DNA from: Pseudonocardia endophytica
GTDB lineage: Bacteria > Actinomycetota > Actinomycetes > Mycobacteriales > Pseudonocardiaceae
Assembly: GCF_004339565.1 (NCBI RefSeq)
Contig: NZ_SMFZ01000001.1
Coordinates: 1,178,001-1,242,000, forward strand
DNA length: 64,000 bases
Reading direction: 5' to 3'
The position numbers and the translations under genes were made by a program. Positions 56,589 through 64,000 of the stretch are shown piece after piece; position 1 is the first letter of the stretch, and each line of letters begins with the position of its first letter. A model generated the notes under the pieces. That model saw only the letters and a program-made list of their open reading frames with translations, was not told the origin of the DNA and made no database searches.

Positions 56589-56604
56589 GGCCTACGCTCT
56601 GCCC

Positions 56605-57327
56605 GTGGCCGACCTGCATTTCTACTTCGATCCGGTGTGCCCCTTCGCGTGGATGACCAGCAAGTGGGTGCGAATGGTCGCCGAGCAGCGTGACTACACC
56701 GTGGACTGGCGGTTCATCTCGCTGCGGCTGCTGAACGCACACGTCGACTACGACGCCCACTTCCCGCCGGAATACGAGGCGGGCCACACGGCCGGGCTGC
56801 GGCTGCTGCGCGTCTGCGCGGCAGCCCGGGAGTCACACGGCACGGAGGCGATCGCCGGGCTCTACCGCGAGCTGGGCACCGCGATCTTCGACCGGGAGCG
56901 TGTGCCCGACGAGGCCGGCGCACACGAGCGGCGCGGCACGCGCGGGTTCGCCGAGCCGGTCCTGAGCGCGGCCGGGCTTCCCGTCACGCTGGCCGAGGCC
57001 CTCGAGGACACCTCCTACGACTCCGTCGTGCAGGCCGAGACGGACGAAGCGCTCGGCCTGACCGGCAAGGACGTCGGGACACCGATCCTGCACTTCGAGC
57101 CACCCGCCGGAGTCGCGTTCTTCGGTCCGGTGATCAGCCGCCTGCCGTCGGCGGACGAGGCGGCCGAGCTGTGGGACCACGTCGTCGGGCTCGCCCGCTT
57201 CGGCGGGTTCGCCGAGCTGAAGCGGAGCCTGCGCGAACGCCCCCAGCTCCGCGCGCTCGGCGTCGACACCGACCAGGTCGGTCTGACCGAGGACTGGCAC
57301 GGCGGGAGCAGACGGCTGAAGAAGTGA
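56605..57327 (+). CDS. DsbA-family protein related to mycothiol-dependent nitroreductase
   Basis: A 240-residue DsbA/FrnE-fold protein similar to Rv2466c: FYFDPVCPFAWMTSKWVRMVAEQRDYTVDWRFISLRLLN starts it, and DVGTPILHF supplies the cis-proline. The active site reads CPFA in place of CPWC, so the resolving cysteine is absent and only a monothiol mechanism is possible. That suits a mycothiol-using reductase. Starts with GTG, 16 bases after the LysR stop. Confidence 0.83.
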   Translation: MADLHFYFDPVCPFAWMTSKWVRMVAEQRDYTVDWRFISLRLLNAHVDYDAHFPPEYEAGHTAGLRLLRVCAAARESHGTEAIAGLYRELGTAIFDRERVPDEAGAHERRGTRGFAEPVLSAAGLPVTLAEALEDTSYDSVVQAETDEALGLTGKDVGTPILHFEPPAGVAFFGPVISRLPSADEAAELWDHVVGLARFGGFAELKRSLRERPQLRALGVDTDQVGLTEDWHGGSRRLKK

Positions 57328-57363
57328 CCGGGCCCGGCTCGCGAGCAGTTCGACTCCGGACGG

Positions 57364-58134
57364 TCAGACCGCGTCCCGCACGGTCGCGATCTTGTCCCGG
57401 TTGCTCGCGAACCGGACGCGGTCCGGGTCGAGCCGGTCGATCAGGTCGATCAGCGCGTGCTGGACCTCGACGAGCCGGGCGAGGTCCGGTCCGGTCAGGT
57501 CGGCGATGCGGTCACGTGGCCGGGCGAGCCACCGGACGAACGCCGGCGAGTCGAGCCGGTCGACGAACGCGGCGTAGCCGAGGCAGGTGGAACGCACACC
57601 GGTCGGCCGGGGTTCGGCCAGTTCGACGATCATCAGCTCGCCGATCGCCCGCTGCTGGCCGCGGTAGACGTAGAAGTCGTCGCGGCGGCGCCGGGACGTC
57701 GACGCGAACGTGCCCTGGATCCGGTCGAGCTCGGCCTTGAGCGCGCCGGTCTCCTGCTCGTCGGCCAGGTCCAGGAACTGCAGCTCACGGCGGACGATCT
57801 CCAGCCAGCCGAAGAACTCGGCGATCACGTACAGCGTGTTCGTGACGAAATAGTCGTGCTCGGTGTCGCCGCGGCCGCGGAAGCCGCCGTGCATGTTCCA
57901 GATCCGGCTCTGCAGGTCGTAGGCCGCCCGGAGCAGTGGGTTGCGGTAGGCACGGACGAGCTCGGCGGTCTGCGCGCGACGGTCGTTCGCGGCGCGCTGC
58001 TCGGCCAGCTCGTGCTTCACGACCTCGAGCTCACGGTTCGCCCGCCGGCGCAGGACCTCGACACCGATCGCCGACGTCAACGCGATCACCGCGGAGATCA
58101 CGGCGACGACGATCGCAACGGTGGCGGGGCTCAT
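57364..58134 (-). CDS. Membrane-anchored protein of unknown function
   Basis: A 256-residue protein with an N-terminal membrane helix (ATVAIVVAVISAVIALTSAIGVEVL, about 4-28). A coiled-coil-like segment (RRRANRELEVVKHELAEQRAANDRRAQ) leads to a helical cytoplasmic domain with many Arg and Leu. I do not recognise a family. Stand-alone gene near the recX/recA block, with normal codon use. Confidence 0.75.
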   Translation of the reverse strand: MSPATVAIVVAVISAVIALTSAIGVEVLRRRANRELEVVKHELAEQRAANDRRAQTAELVRAYRNPLLRAAYDLQSRIWNMHGGFRGRGDTEHDYFVTNTLYVIAEFFGWLEIVRRELQFLDLADEQETGALKAELDRIQGTFASTSRRRRDDFYVYRGQQRAIGELMIVELAEPRPTGVRSTCLGYAAFVDRLDSPAFVRWLARPRDRIADLTGPDLARLVEVQHALIDLIDRLDPDRVRFASNRDKIATVRDAV

Positions 58135-58198
58135 CGGTCTCCTCGGTCGACGGTCCGGACGCGCAGCGACCCTAGCGACGATCTACCGGGGCCTGGCG

Positions 58199-59281
58199 TC
58201 AGTCCTCCGGCGGCTCCTCGCCCATCTCGTCCTCCTCGGCGCCGCGGGCAGCGATCGCGTCCCGGACGACGGAGTAGGCGACGCCCGCGCCGTAGCCCTT
58301 GCGCGCGAGCATCCCGACCAGGCGACGGGACGCCGACGCGCGTTCCTCGCGGGTGCCGACCTTCACGGTGCGGATCTTCTTCTCGACCAGCTCGCGAGCC
58401 CGCGCCTCCTCGGACTCGGCGTCGATCTCGGTCAGTGCCTCGTCCGCGATCTCCTTCGCGACACCCTTGCGGCGCAGCTCCTGCGCGATCGCCCGCTTGC
58501 CCAGGCCACGGTGACGGTGGCGCGACCGGACCCACTGACCGGCGAACGCCTCGTCGTCGACGAGCCCGACCTCGTCGAACCGCTCCAGCACCCGATCCGC
58601 GACGTCCTCCGGGATCTCCTTGCGCACCAGCGCATCCCGGAGCTCCTGGACCGTGCGCGCGCGGTCGGTGAGCAGACGCAGGCAGATCTCCTTCGCCCGG
58701 GACTCGTCGTCCTGTGGAGATCCGGCGTCCGCGCGGGCGACGCCGCGACCGCCTCGGGCCCCTCGTCGGCCGCCGGTCGTGCTGCGCCCTCGCGTCGTAC
58801 CGTCAGCCTCGTCGTCGTCCGCTCCCGGCTCGGGCGGCCCAGAGCCGTTCGTCGCAGCCGTCGAGTCCGCGTCGCCGCGGAGCACATCGGACACCGGGCG
58901 ACCGAACGCCGGGCGCGCCCGCGTCACGTCACGGCCGGAACCACCGCCGTCGGCCGGTCCGGCCCGGTCACCGCGGGACCGGCCACCACGGTCCGACCGA
59001 TCCGAGCCACCGCGCCGCCCTGCTCCGCTCCCCCGACGGTCGGTGGGCGCCGTCCCGCCGAACCTGGCTCGGCGGGGGGTGCCGCCGGATCCGGAGTCGG
59101 CGGGAGGGTCGTCGAACGACGCCACCCTGGCTTCGTCGTCGGATGCGTCCTCGTCGTCCAGATCGAACGACGCCACACGCATCGTCGGGCTCGACCCGTC
59201 GGCCTCGTCGAGCGCGTCGAAGTCGGCGACCCGGACCGGACCGGACGATCCGTCGTCGAACCGGCCGTCCTCGGTGGACAC
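58199..59281 (-). CDS. recX: Regulatory protein RecX with long N-terminal extension
   Basis: A 360-residue protein. The C-terminal 165 residues are RecX, which caps RecA filaments and inhibits recombinase activity (AKEICLRLLTDRARTVQELRDALVRKEIP, FDEVGLVDDEAFAGQWV, GLGKRAIAQELRRKGV). About 190 residues at the start are disordered, with three copies of a RVA(S/D)FD-type motif and many Asp/Ser/Arg/Gly. The extension exceeds the usual family length of about 170-200. Two bases separate it from recA, so the pair is one transcript. Confidence 0.93.
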   Translation of the reverse strand: MSTEDGRFDDGSSGPVRVADFDALDEADGSSPTMRVASFDLDDEDASDDEARVASFDDPPADSGSGGTPRRARFGGTAPTDRRGSGAGRRGGSDRSDRGGRSRGDRAGPADGGGSGRDVTRARPAFGRPVSDVLRGDADSTAATNGSGPPEPGADDDEADGTTRGRSTTGGRRGARGGRGVARADAGSPQDDESRAKEICLRLLTDRARTVQELRDALVRKEIPEDVADRVLERFDEVGLVDDEAFAGQWVRSRHRHRGLGKRAIAQELRRKGVAKEIADEALTEIDAESEEARARELVEKKIRTVKVGTREERASASRRLVGMLARKGYGAGVAYSVVRDAIAARGAEEDEMGEEPPED

Positions 59282-59283
59282 GC

Positions 59284-60345
<1,062 letters not shown>

Positions 60346-60532
60346 CTGTTGCCTCGCTGATCTGCGATCGGATGATGTCTGTGCTGTCTGCGTTGTCGCC
60401 GGGGAGGTCTGCGGAGACTTCGGGGCGGTCTTGCGGGGAGCCACGGGACAAATGTATGGGGTCCCCCCGACAATTCCGCCGCCCGGATCACCGTCTGTGG
60501 ACGGCGCCGTCACGTTGTGGACAACACCATAG

Positions 60533-60548
60533 GCGAACACCCGTTCGA
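60533..60548. promoter_or_regulatory. LexA box upstream of recA
   Basis: GCGAACACCCGTTCGA, one mismatch from TCGAAC-N4-GTTCGA, about 185 bases upstream of recA. Its half-site GTTCGA is perfect while the boxes at 25680 and 27014 keep the other half-site perfect. Confidence 0.7.
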
Positions 60549-60603
60549 TGCGGGCACCGACACGCCGACCGTGTATCCGCCCGCGCCGAGCGGCGAGTGC
60601 GCG

Positions 60604-60798
60604 TCAGCGTCGGGCCGGCGGCACCTCGTACGCCTCGCACACCGCGCGCCAGATCCGGCGCAGGTCGACGCCGGACTCGACGGCCTGCTCGACGGTCTGC
60701 CCGTCGAGCTCGGCGAACACGTGGTCCCGGGACAGGGATCCGGCCCGGACGGCCCCGAACTCGCCCTCCATCAGCTCGCGGAAGTGGCTCAGTCGCAC
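60604..60798 (-). CDS. DUF3046 protein
   Basis: A 64-residue protein starting MRLSHFRELMEGEFG and ending VCEAYEVPPARR, the DUF3046 pattern (as in Rv2738c next to recA). It is probably helical and its role is unknown. It stands upstream of recA on the same strand; the SOS box lies between. Confidence 0.9.
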   Translation of the reverse strand: MRLSHFRELMEGEFGAVRAGSLSRDHVFAELDGQTVEQAVESGVDLRRIWRAVCEAYEVPPARR

Positions 60799-60861
60799 CG
60801 GGCGAGCGTATCGCGTCCGGACGGCGGCGCCGGATCACCACCCGCCGGTACCGTGGGCGAT

Positions 60862-60990
60862 ATGTCCGTCCTCGCGCAGGCCATGACCGATATCGGCTCG
60901 CCGCTGGCCTGGCAGATCGTGTCGGTGCTCGCGCTGCTGGGCGCGCTGGTCGTCCTGCTCCGGTGGTGGTTCGCGAACCGCAGACGCTGA
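60862..60990 (+). CDS. Small membrane protein, 42 residues
   Basis: Sequence with one hydrophobic helix (WQIVSVLALLGALVVLLRWWF) and a basic end (ANRRR). The upstream part of the open frame looks like DUF3046 shadow. Codon use is normal. A ribosome site is weak. Possibly a small protein of the membrane; no family known. Confidence 0.5.
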   Translation: MSVLAQAMTDIGSPLAWQIVSVLALLGALVVLLRWWFANRRR

Positions 60991-61056
60991 CCGTCCGGCC
61001 CGGCGCAGGACGCGGCGGTTAGGCTCGCCCGCCGACACGACGAGCGGGAGGCACGC

Positions 61057-61566
61057 ATGGCGAGGTCGACACCGGCGGGGCAGGGCGACGGCGGCATCGA
61101 GCAGGCGTACGGGCTCGTCGCGGAGACGCTGTCCGGCGCCGTGCGGGAGACGATCGAGCAGAACGACCCGCAGCCGGCCAGGGACGCCGTCCGCCGCGTC
61201 ACCGCCGTCGACGACCGGGTGCCCTCCGGCGACGAGCCGCCTCCCGGATGGTCGCTGGCGTTCCTCGTGCTCGCGGACTGGTTCGACGTCGCGCGCACCC
61301 GTCTCGCCGACCATCCGGACCGCACCGACCGCGCGCTGGACTGGATCGAGGAGCACCTCGGGCGGCGCTACCGCTCCAGGGCGAGCTACACGATCGCGCC
61401 GCTGACCAGCATCGAGAAGGCGCGCGAGACGTCGCACTACGTCGAGGCGCTCGGGAACGACTTCCTGGCCAGCATGGTCTGGGCCGCTGCCGCGGTCACC
61501 GACCTCTACCCCGACGAGACCGGCGGGAAGGACTGGCTCCGCCGCGAGTCGGACGCCGCGCGCTGA
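61057..61566 (+). CDS. Hypothetical protein, 169 residues
   Basis: A helical soluble protein without recognised motifs: an acidic N-terminal segment, an amphipathic middle (WSLAFLVLADWFDVARTRLADHPDRTDRALDWIEEHL) and a tail DLYPDETGGKDWLRRES. ATG 61057 follows gcgggagg. Third-position GC is high like its neighbours. No function assigned. Confidence 0.7.
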   Translation: MARSTPAGQGDGGIEQAYGLVAETLSGAVRETIEQNDPQPARDAVRRVTAVDDRVPSGDEPPPGWSLAFLVLADWFDVARTRLADHPDRTDRALDWIEEHLGRRYRSRASYTIAPLTSIEKARETSHYVEALGNDFLASMVWAAAAVTDLYPDETGGKDWLRRESDAAR

Positions 61567-61670
61567 CCGGTCTTGTACTCAACCGATGAGTTGAGAACGA
61601 TGGGGGAGTCGGAGCCCTCGTAGGTCACGGCGAACAGGTCGCCGGACACCGAGAGCCGGAGGACGGACCC

Positions 61671-62258
61671 GTGAGCATCCCCAGCACCCCCGCCGACGAG
61701 CACCGTGAGATGGCCGCGCCGTTCACCCGCCTGGTCGGCGCCGTCCCGGACGATGCCTGGTCCGCGCCGTCCCCGGTCGACGGCTGGAGCGCCCGTGACG
61801 TCGTACGCCACCTCTGCGAGTGGTTCCCGGCGTTCCTGAGCGCGTACGCGGGCGTCGATCTGAAGGCCGGCCCGTCGGTGGACGAGGACCCGGTCGGCGC
61901 GTGGCAGTCCCTCGACGACCAGGTCCAGAGCCTGCTGGAGGAGCCCGCGAGCGGGGAGCGGACGCTCGCGATCCCGTACGCGGACCCGATGCCGTTGCCA
62001 CGCGGAATCGTGCAGTTCTTCAGCGGCGACGTGTTCATGCACGCCTGGGACCTGGCCCGCGCCACCGGGCAGGACGTCGCGCTGGAACCGGACCGCTGCG
62101 CGGAGATGGTCGCCGGGATGGAGCCGATCGAGGAGCTGATGCGCTCCAGCGGGCAGTTCGGTCCCCGCGTCGAGGTCGCCGCGAACGCCGACCCACAGAC
62201 GCGGTTGCTCGGCTTCATCGGCCGCGATCCGGCATGGCGGGCGCCCGCAGGATCCTGA
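61671..62258 (+). CDS. TIGR03086/DinB-like metal-binding protein
   Basis: A 195-residue protein of the mycothiol maleylpyruvate isomerase/DinB-like helical-bundle group. The first helix end (FTRLVGAVPDDAWSAPSPVDGWSARDVVRHLCEW) supplies a metal-ligand histidine, and FFSGDVFMHAWDLARATG supplies the second set. Such enzymes use a divalent metal and often a low-molecular thiol. The substrate is unknown. GTG start at 61671. Confidence 0.85.
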   Translation: MSIPSTPADEHREMAAPFTRLVGAVPDDAWSAPSPVDGWSARDVVRHLCEWFPAFLSAYAGVDLKAGPSVDEDPVGAWQSLDDQVQSLLEEPASGERTLAIPYADPMPLPRGIVQFFSGDVFMHAWDLARATGQDVALEPDRCAEMVAGMEPIEELMRSSGQFGPRVEVAANADPQTRLLGFIGRDPAWRAPAGS

Positions 62259-62310
62259 CGGGCGCGCGGTCGCCGCGAAACTGTCGGTGGTCGCGCGCAT
62301 AGTGGGTCCC

Positions 62311-64000
62311 GTGAGTGCACTCGAGGGCTTCTCCCCCGCCACCCGGCAGTGGTTCGAGGGCGCGTTCGCCGCGCCCACGGCCGCTCAGGAGGGTGCGTGG
62401 TCGGCCGCGCAGGCGGGTCGGAACGCCCTGGTCGTCGCACCCACCGGGTCCGGCAAGACGCTGGCCGCATTCCTCTGGGCGCTGGACCGGCTGGCCGCGG
62501 AACCGGTGCCGGACGAGCCGAAGCACCGCTGCCGGGTGCTCTACGTGTCGCCGCTCAAGGCACTGGCCGTGGACGTGCAGCGGAACCTGCGCTCCCCGCT
62601 CACCGGCATCCGCCAGGCCGCGCAGCGCCTCGGTGAGCCGGTCCCGGACGTCACGGTCGGCATGCGCACCGGCGACACGCCGGCCGACGAGCGCCGCCAG
62701 TTCGCCCGCACCCCTCCGGACGTGCTGGTTACGACGCCCGAGTCGCTGTTCCTGCTGCTGACGTCCGCGGCGCGGGAGTCGCTGCGCGGCGTGCGCACGG
62801 TGATCGTGGACGAGGTGCACGCCGTCGCGGGCACGAAGCGCGGCGCGCATCTCGCGTTGTCCCTGGAACGGCTCGAGGAGATCGTCGAGCGGAGCCCCCA
62901 GCGGATCGGGCTCTCGGCAACCGTGCGCCCGGTGGACGAGGTGTCCACGTACCTGTCCGGTGCCCGGCCGGTCGACGTCGTGCAGCCCGCGACGGCGAAG
63001 ACGATCCGGGTCGAGGTGCAGGTCCCGGTGCCGGACCTGGCGGCGCTCGACGAACGGCCCGCTCCCGGCAGCACCGACGAGGAGGTCGTCGGCTCGGCGG
63101 CGGGCACGGCGCAGAAGCCGTCGATCTGGCCCGCGGTCGAGGAGCGGCTGCTCGGGCTCGTCCGCGAGCACCGGTCGACGATCGTGTTCTCGAACTCGCG
63201 GCGGCTGGCCGAACGGCTGACGTCCCGGTTGAACGAGCTGGCGGCCGAGCAGGCCGAGGAGGCCGTCGATCTCGACGGTGACGGCGGAGCCGGTCCGCAG
63301 TCGGCGTTCCCGGCCGAGGCCGTCGGCCAGTCGGGGGTCGGCGGTGGTGCCGCGCCGAGCGTGGCGAAGGCGCACCACGGATCGATGTCACGTGATCAGC
63401 GGACGCTGGTCGAGGAGGAGCTCAAGTCCGGCGTGCTGCCCTGCGTGGTCGCGACGTCCAGCCTCGAGCTGGGCATCGACATGGGAGCCGTGGACCTCGT
63501 GGTCCAGGTGGAGGCGCCGCCGTCGGTGGCCTCCGGGCTGCAACGGGTCGGTCGGGCCGGGCACCAGGTCGGCGCCGTGTCCGAGGGCGTCGTGTTCCCG
63601 AAGTACCGGGGAGATCTCGTGTCCTGCGCCGTCGTGGCCGAGCGGATGGGGTCCGGGAAGATCGAGTCACTGCGTTACCCGCGCAACCCGCTCGACGTAC
63701 TGGCCCAGCAGATCGTCGCCATGGTGGCGCTGGAACCGTGGTCGCTGTCCGAGCTCGCGGCCGTCGTGCGGCGGTCGGCCCCGTTCGCGGCGCTGCCGGA
63801 CTCGGCACTGCACTCGGTGCTGGACATGCTCGCCGGCCGCTACCCGTCCGAGGAGTTCGGCGAGCTCCGCGCACGGATCACGTGGGACCGGGTCACCGAC
63901 GAGCTGCGCGCCCGCCCCGGTGCCCAGCGGCTCGCGGTCACCTCCGGCGGCACGATCCCGGACCGGGGATTGTTCACCGTGATGACCCCGGGCGGCGCCG
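62311..64000 (+). CDS. lhr: Lhr-type superfamily 2 helicase, 3' part beyond window
   Basis: Open from GTG 62311 to the edge, 563 residues, so most of the gene's about 1,500 codons are missing. Helicase motifs: I APTGSGKTLAAFLW, II VIVDEVHAVAGTKRG, III GLSATVRP, IV IVFSNSRRLAERL, and V/VI ATSSLELGIDMGAVDLVVQVE / GLQRVGRAGHQVGAV. The family unwinds DNA-RNA hybrids and DNA with 3'-to-5' polarity, and Lhr is induced by DNA damage in mycobacteria. No LexA box is visible upstream. Confidence 0.92.
   Translation, partial: MSALEGFSPATRQWFEGAFAAPTAAQEGAWSAAQAGRNALVVAPTGSGKTLAAFLWALDRLAAEPVPDEPKHRCRVLYVSPLKALAVDVQRNLRSPLTGIRQAAQRLGEPVPDVTVGMRTGDTPADERRQFARTPPDVLVTTPESLFLLLTSAARESLRGVRTVIVDEVHAVAGTKRGAHLALSLERLEEIVERSPQRIGLSATVRPVDEVSTYLSGARPVDVVQPATAKTIRVEVQVPVPDLAALDERPAPGSTDEEVVGSAAGTAQKPSIWPAVEERLLGLVREHRSTIVFSNSRRLAERLTSRLNELAAEQAEEAVDLDGDGGAGPQSAFPAEAVGQSGVGGGAAPSVAKAHHGSMSRDQRTLVEEELKSGVLPCVVATSSLELGIDMGAVDLVVQVEAPPSVASGLQRVGRAGHQVGAVSEGVVFPKYRGDLVSCAVVAERMGSGKIESLRYPRNPLDVLAQQIVAMVALEPWSLSELAAVVRRSAPFAALPDSALHSVLDMLAGRYPSEEFGELRARITWDRVTDELRARPGAQRLAVTSGGTIPDRGLFTVMTPGGA

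Noticed and set aside
60346..60444. Longer RecA from GTG 60444
   Set aside because: The extra 33 residues are low-complexity Ser/Thr/Gln, while ATG 60345 has a ribosome site and matches family N-termini.

Overview
The window is high-GC DNA densely packed with genes on both strands, starting with ATG or GTG and often overlapping as ATGA or GTGA. The gene content points to an actinobacterium: PucR-type fatty-acid regulator beside fabD-fabH-acpP-fabF, aceE beside DUF3052, DUF3145, DUF3046, class II nrdJ with nrdR, actinobacterial-type LexA boxes, and a relative of mycothiol-dependent nitroreductase. Pseudonocardiaceae, perhaps Pseudonocardia, is my best guess. That is inference from gene order and not a database result.

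Layout. 0-3 kb: a gene fragment, a repeat-rich gap, an MFS exporter and DUF3052. 3-6.4 kb: aceE (pyruvate dehydrogenase E1) and a cold-shock protein. 6.4-13.3 kb: pirin, a FasR-like regulator, the fatty-acid synthase II core operon, a membrane-anchored protein and DUF3145. 13.5-21 kb: mixed housekeeping and hypothetical genes (metallo-beta-lactamase fold, transglutaminase, HTH protein, methyltransferase, second pirin, NUDIX, alpha/beta hydrolase, two DUF1345 membrane proteins). 21-24.6 kb: nrdR-nrdJ with two NrdR boxes. 24.6-27.1 kb: a gene-poor, repeat-rich stretch holding two small single-span membrane proteins, each behind a LexA box, next to lexA. 27.1-35.9 kb: lexA, a secreted protein, hflX, miaA, a LigB-like protein, DUF349, a membrane protein and miaB. 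35.9-39 kb: an orphan TAXI binding protein facing a two-component system. 39.1-42.4 kb: a gluABCD-type amino-acid ABC transporter.

42.4-58.1 kb looks inserted relative to the order gluABCD-recX that I recall from corynebacteria. It holds an S9 peptidase, DUF899, two different complete succinate dehydrogenases (45.9-49.3 and 52.1-55.6 kb, the second with a divergent LysR regulator), and between them an alkylation-repair cluster: AlkB, an MGMT fused to a C-terminal Ada zinc domain, and an overlapping ECF sigma factor. 58.2-60.8 kb: recX-recA with a LexA box, then DUF3046. 60.8-64 kb: a small membrane protein, a hypothetical, a DinB-like protein and the first part of an Lhr-type helicase running off the end.

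The strongest unexplained signals are the two LexA-boxed small membrane proteins beside lexA that lack a LysM domain, the sigma/MGMT-Ada(Zn)/AlkB cluster, and two families of dispersed palindromic repeats in intergenic DNA.
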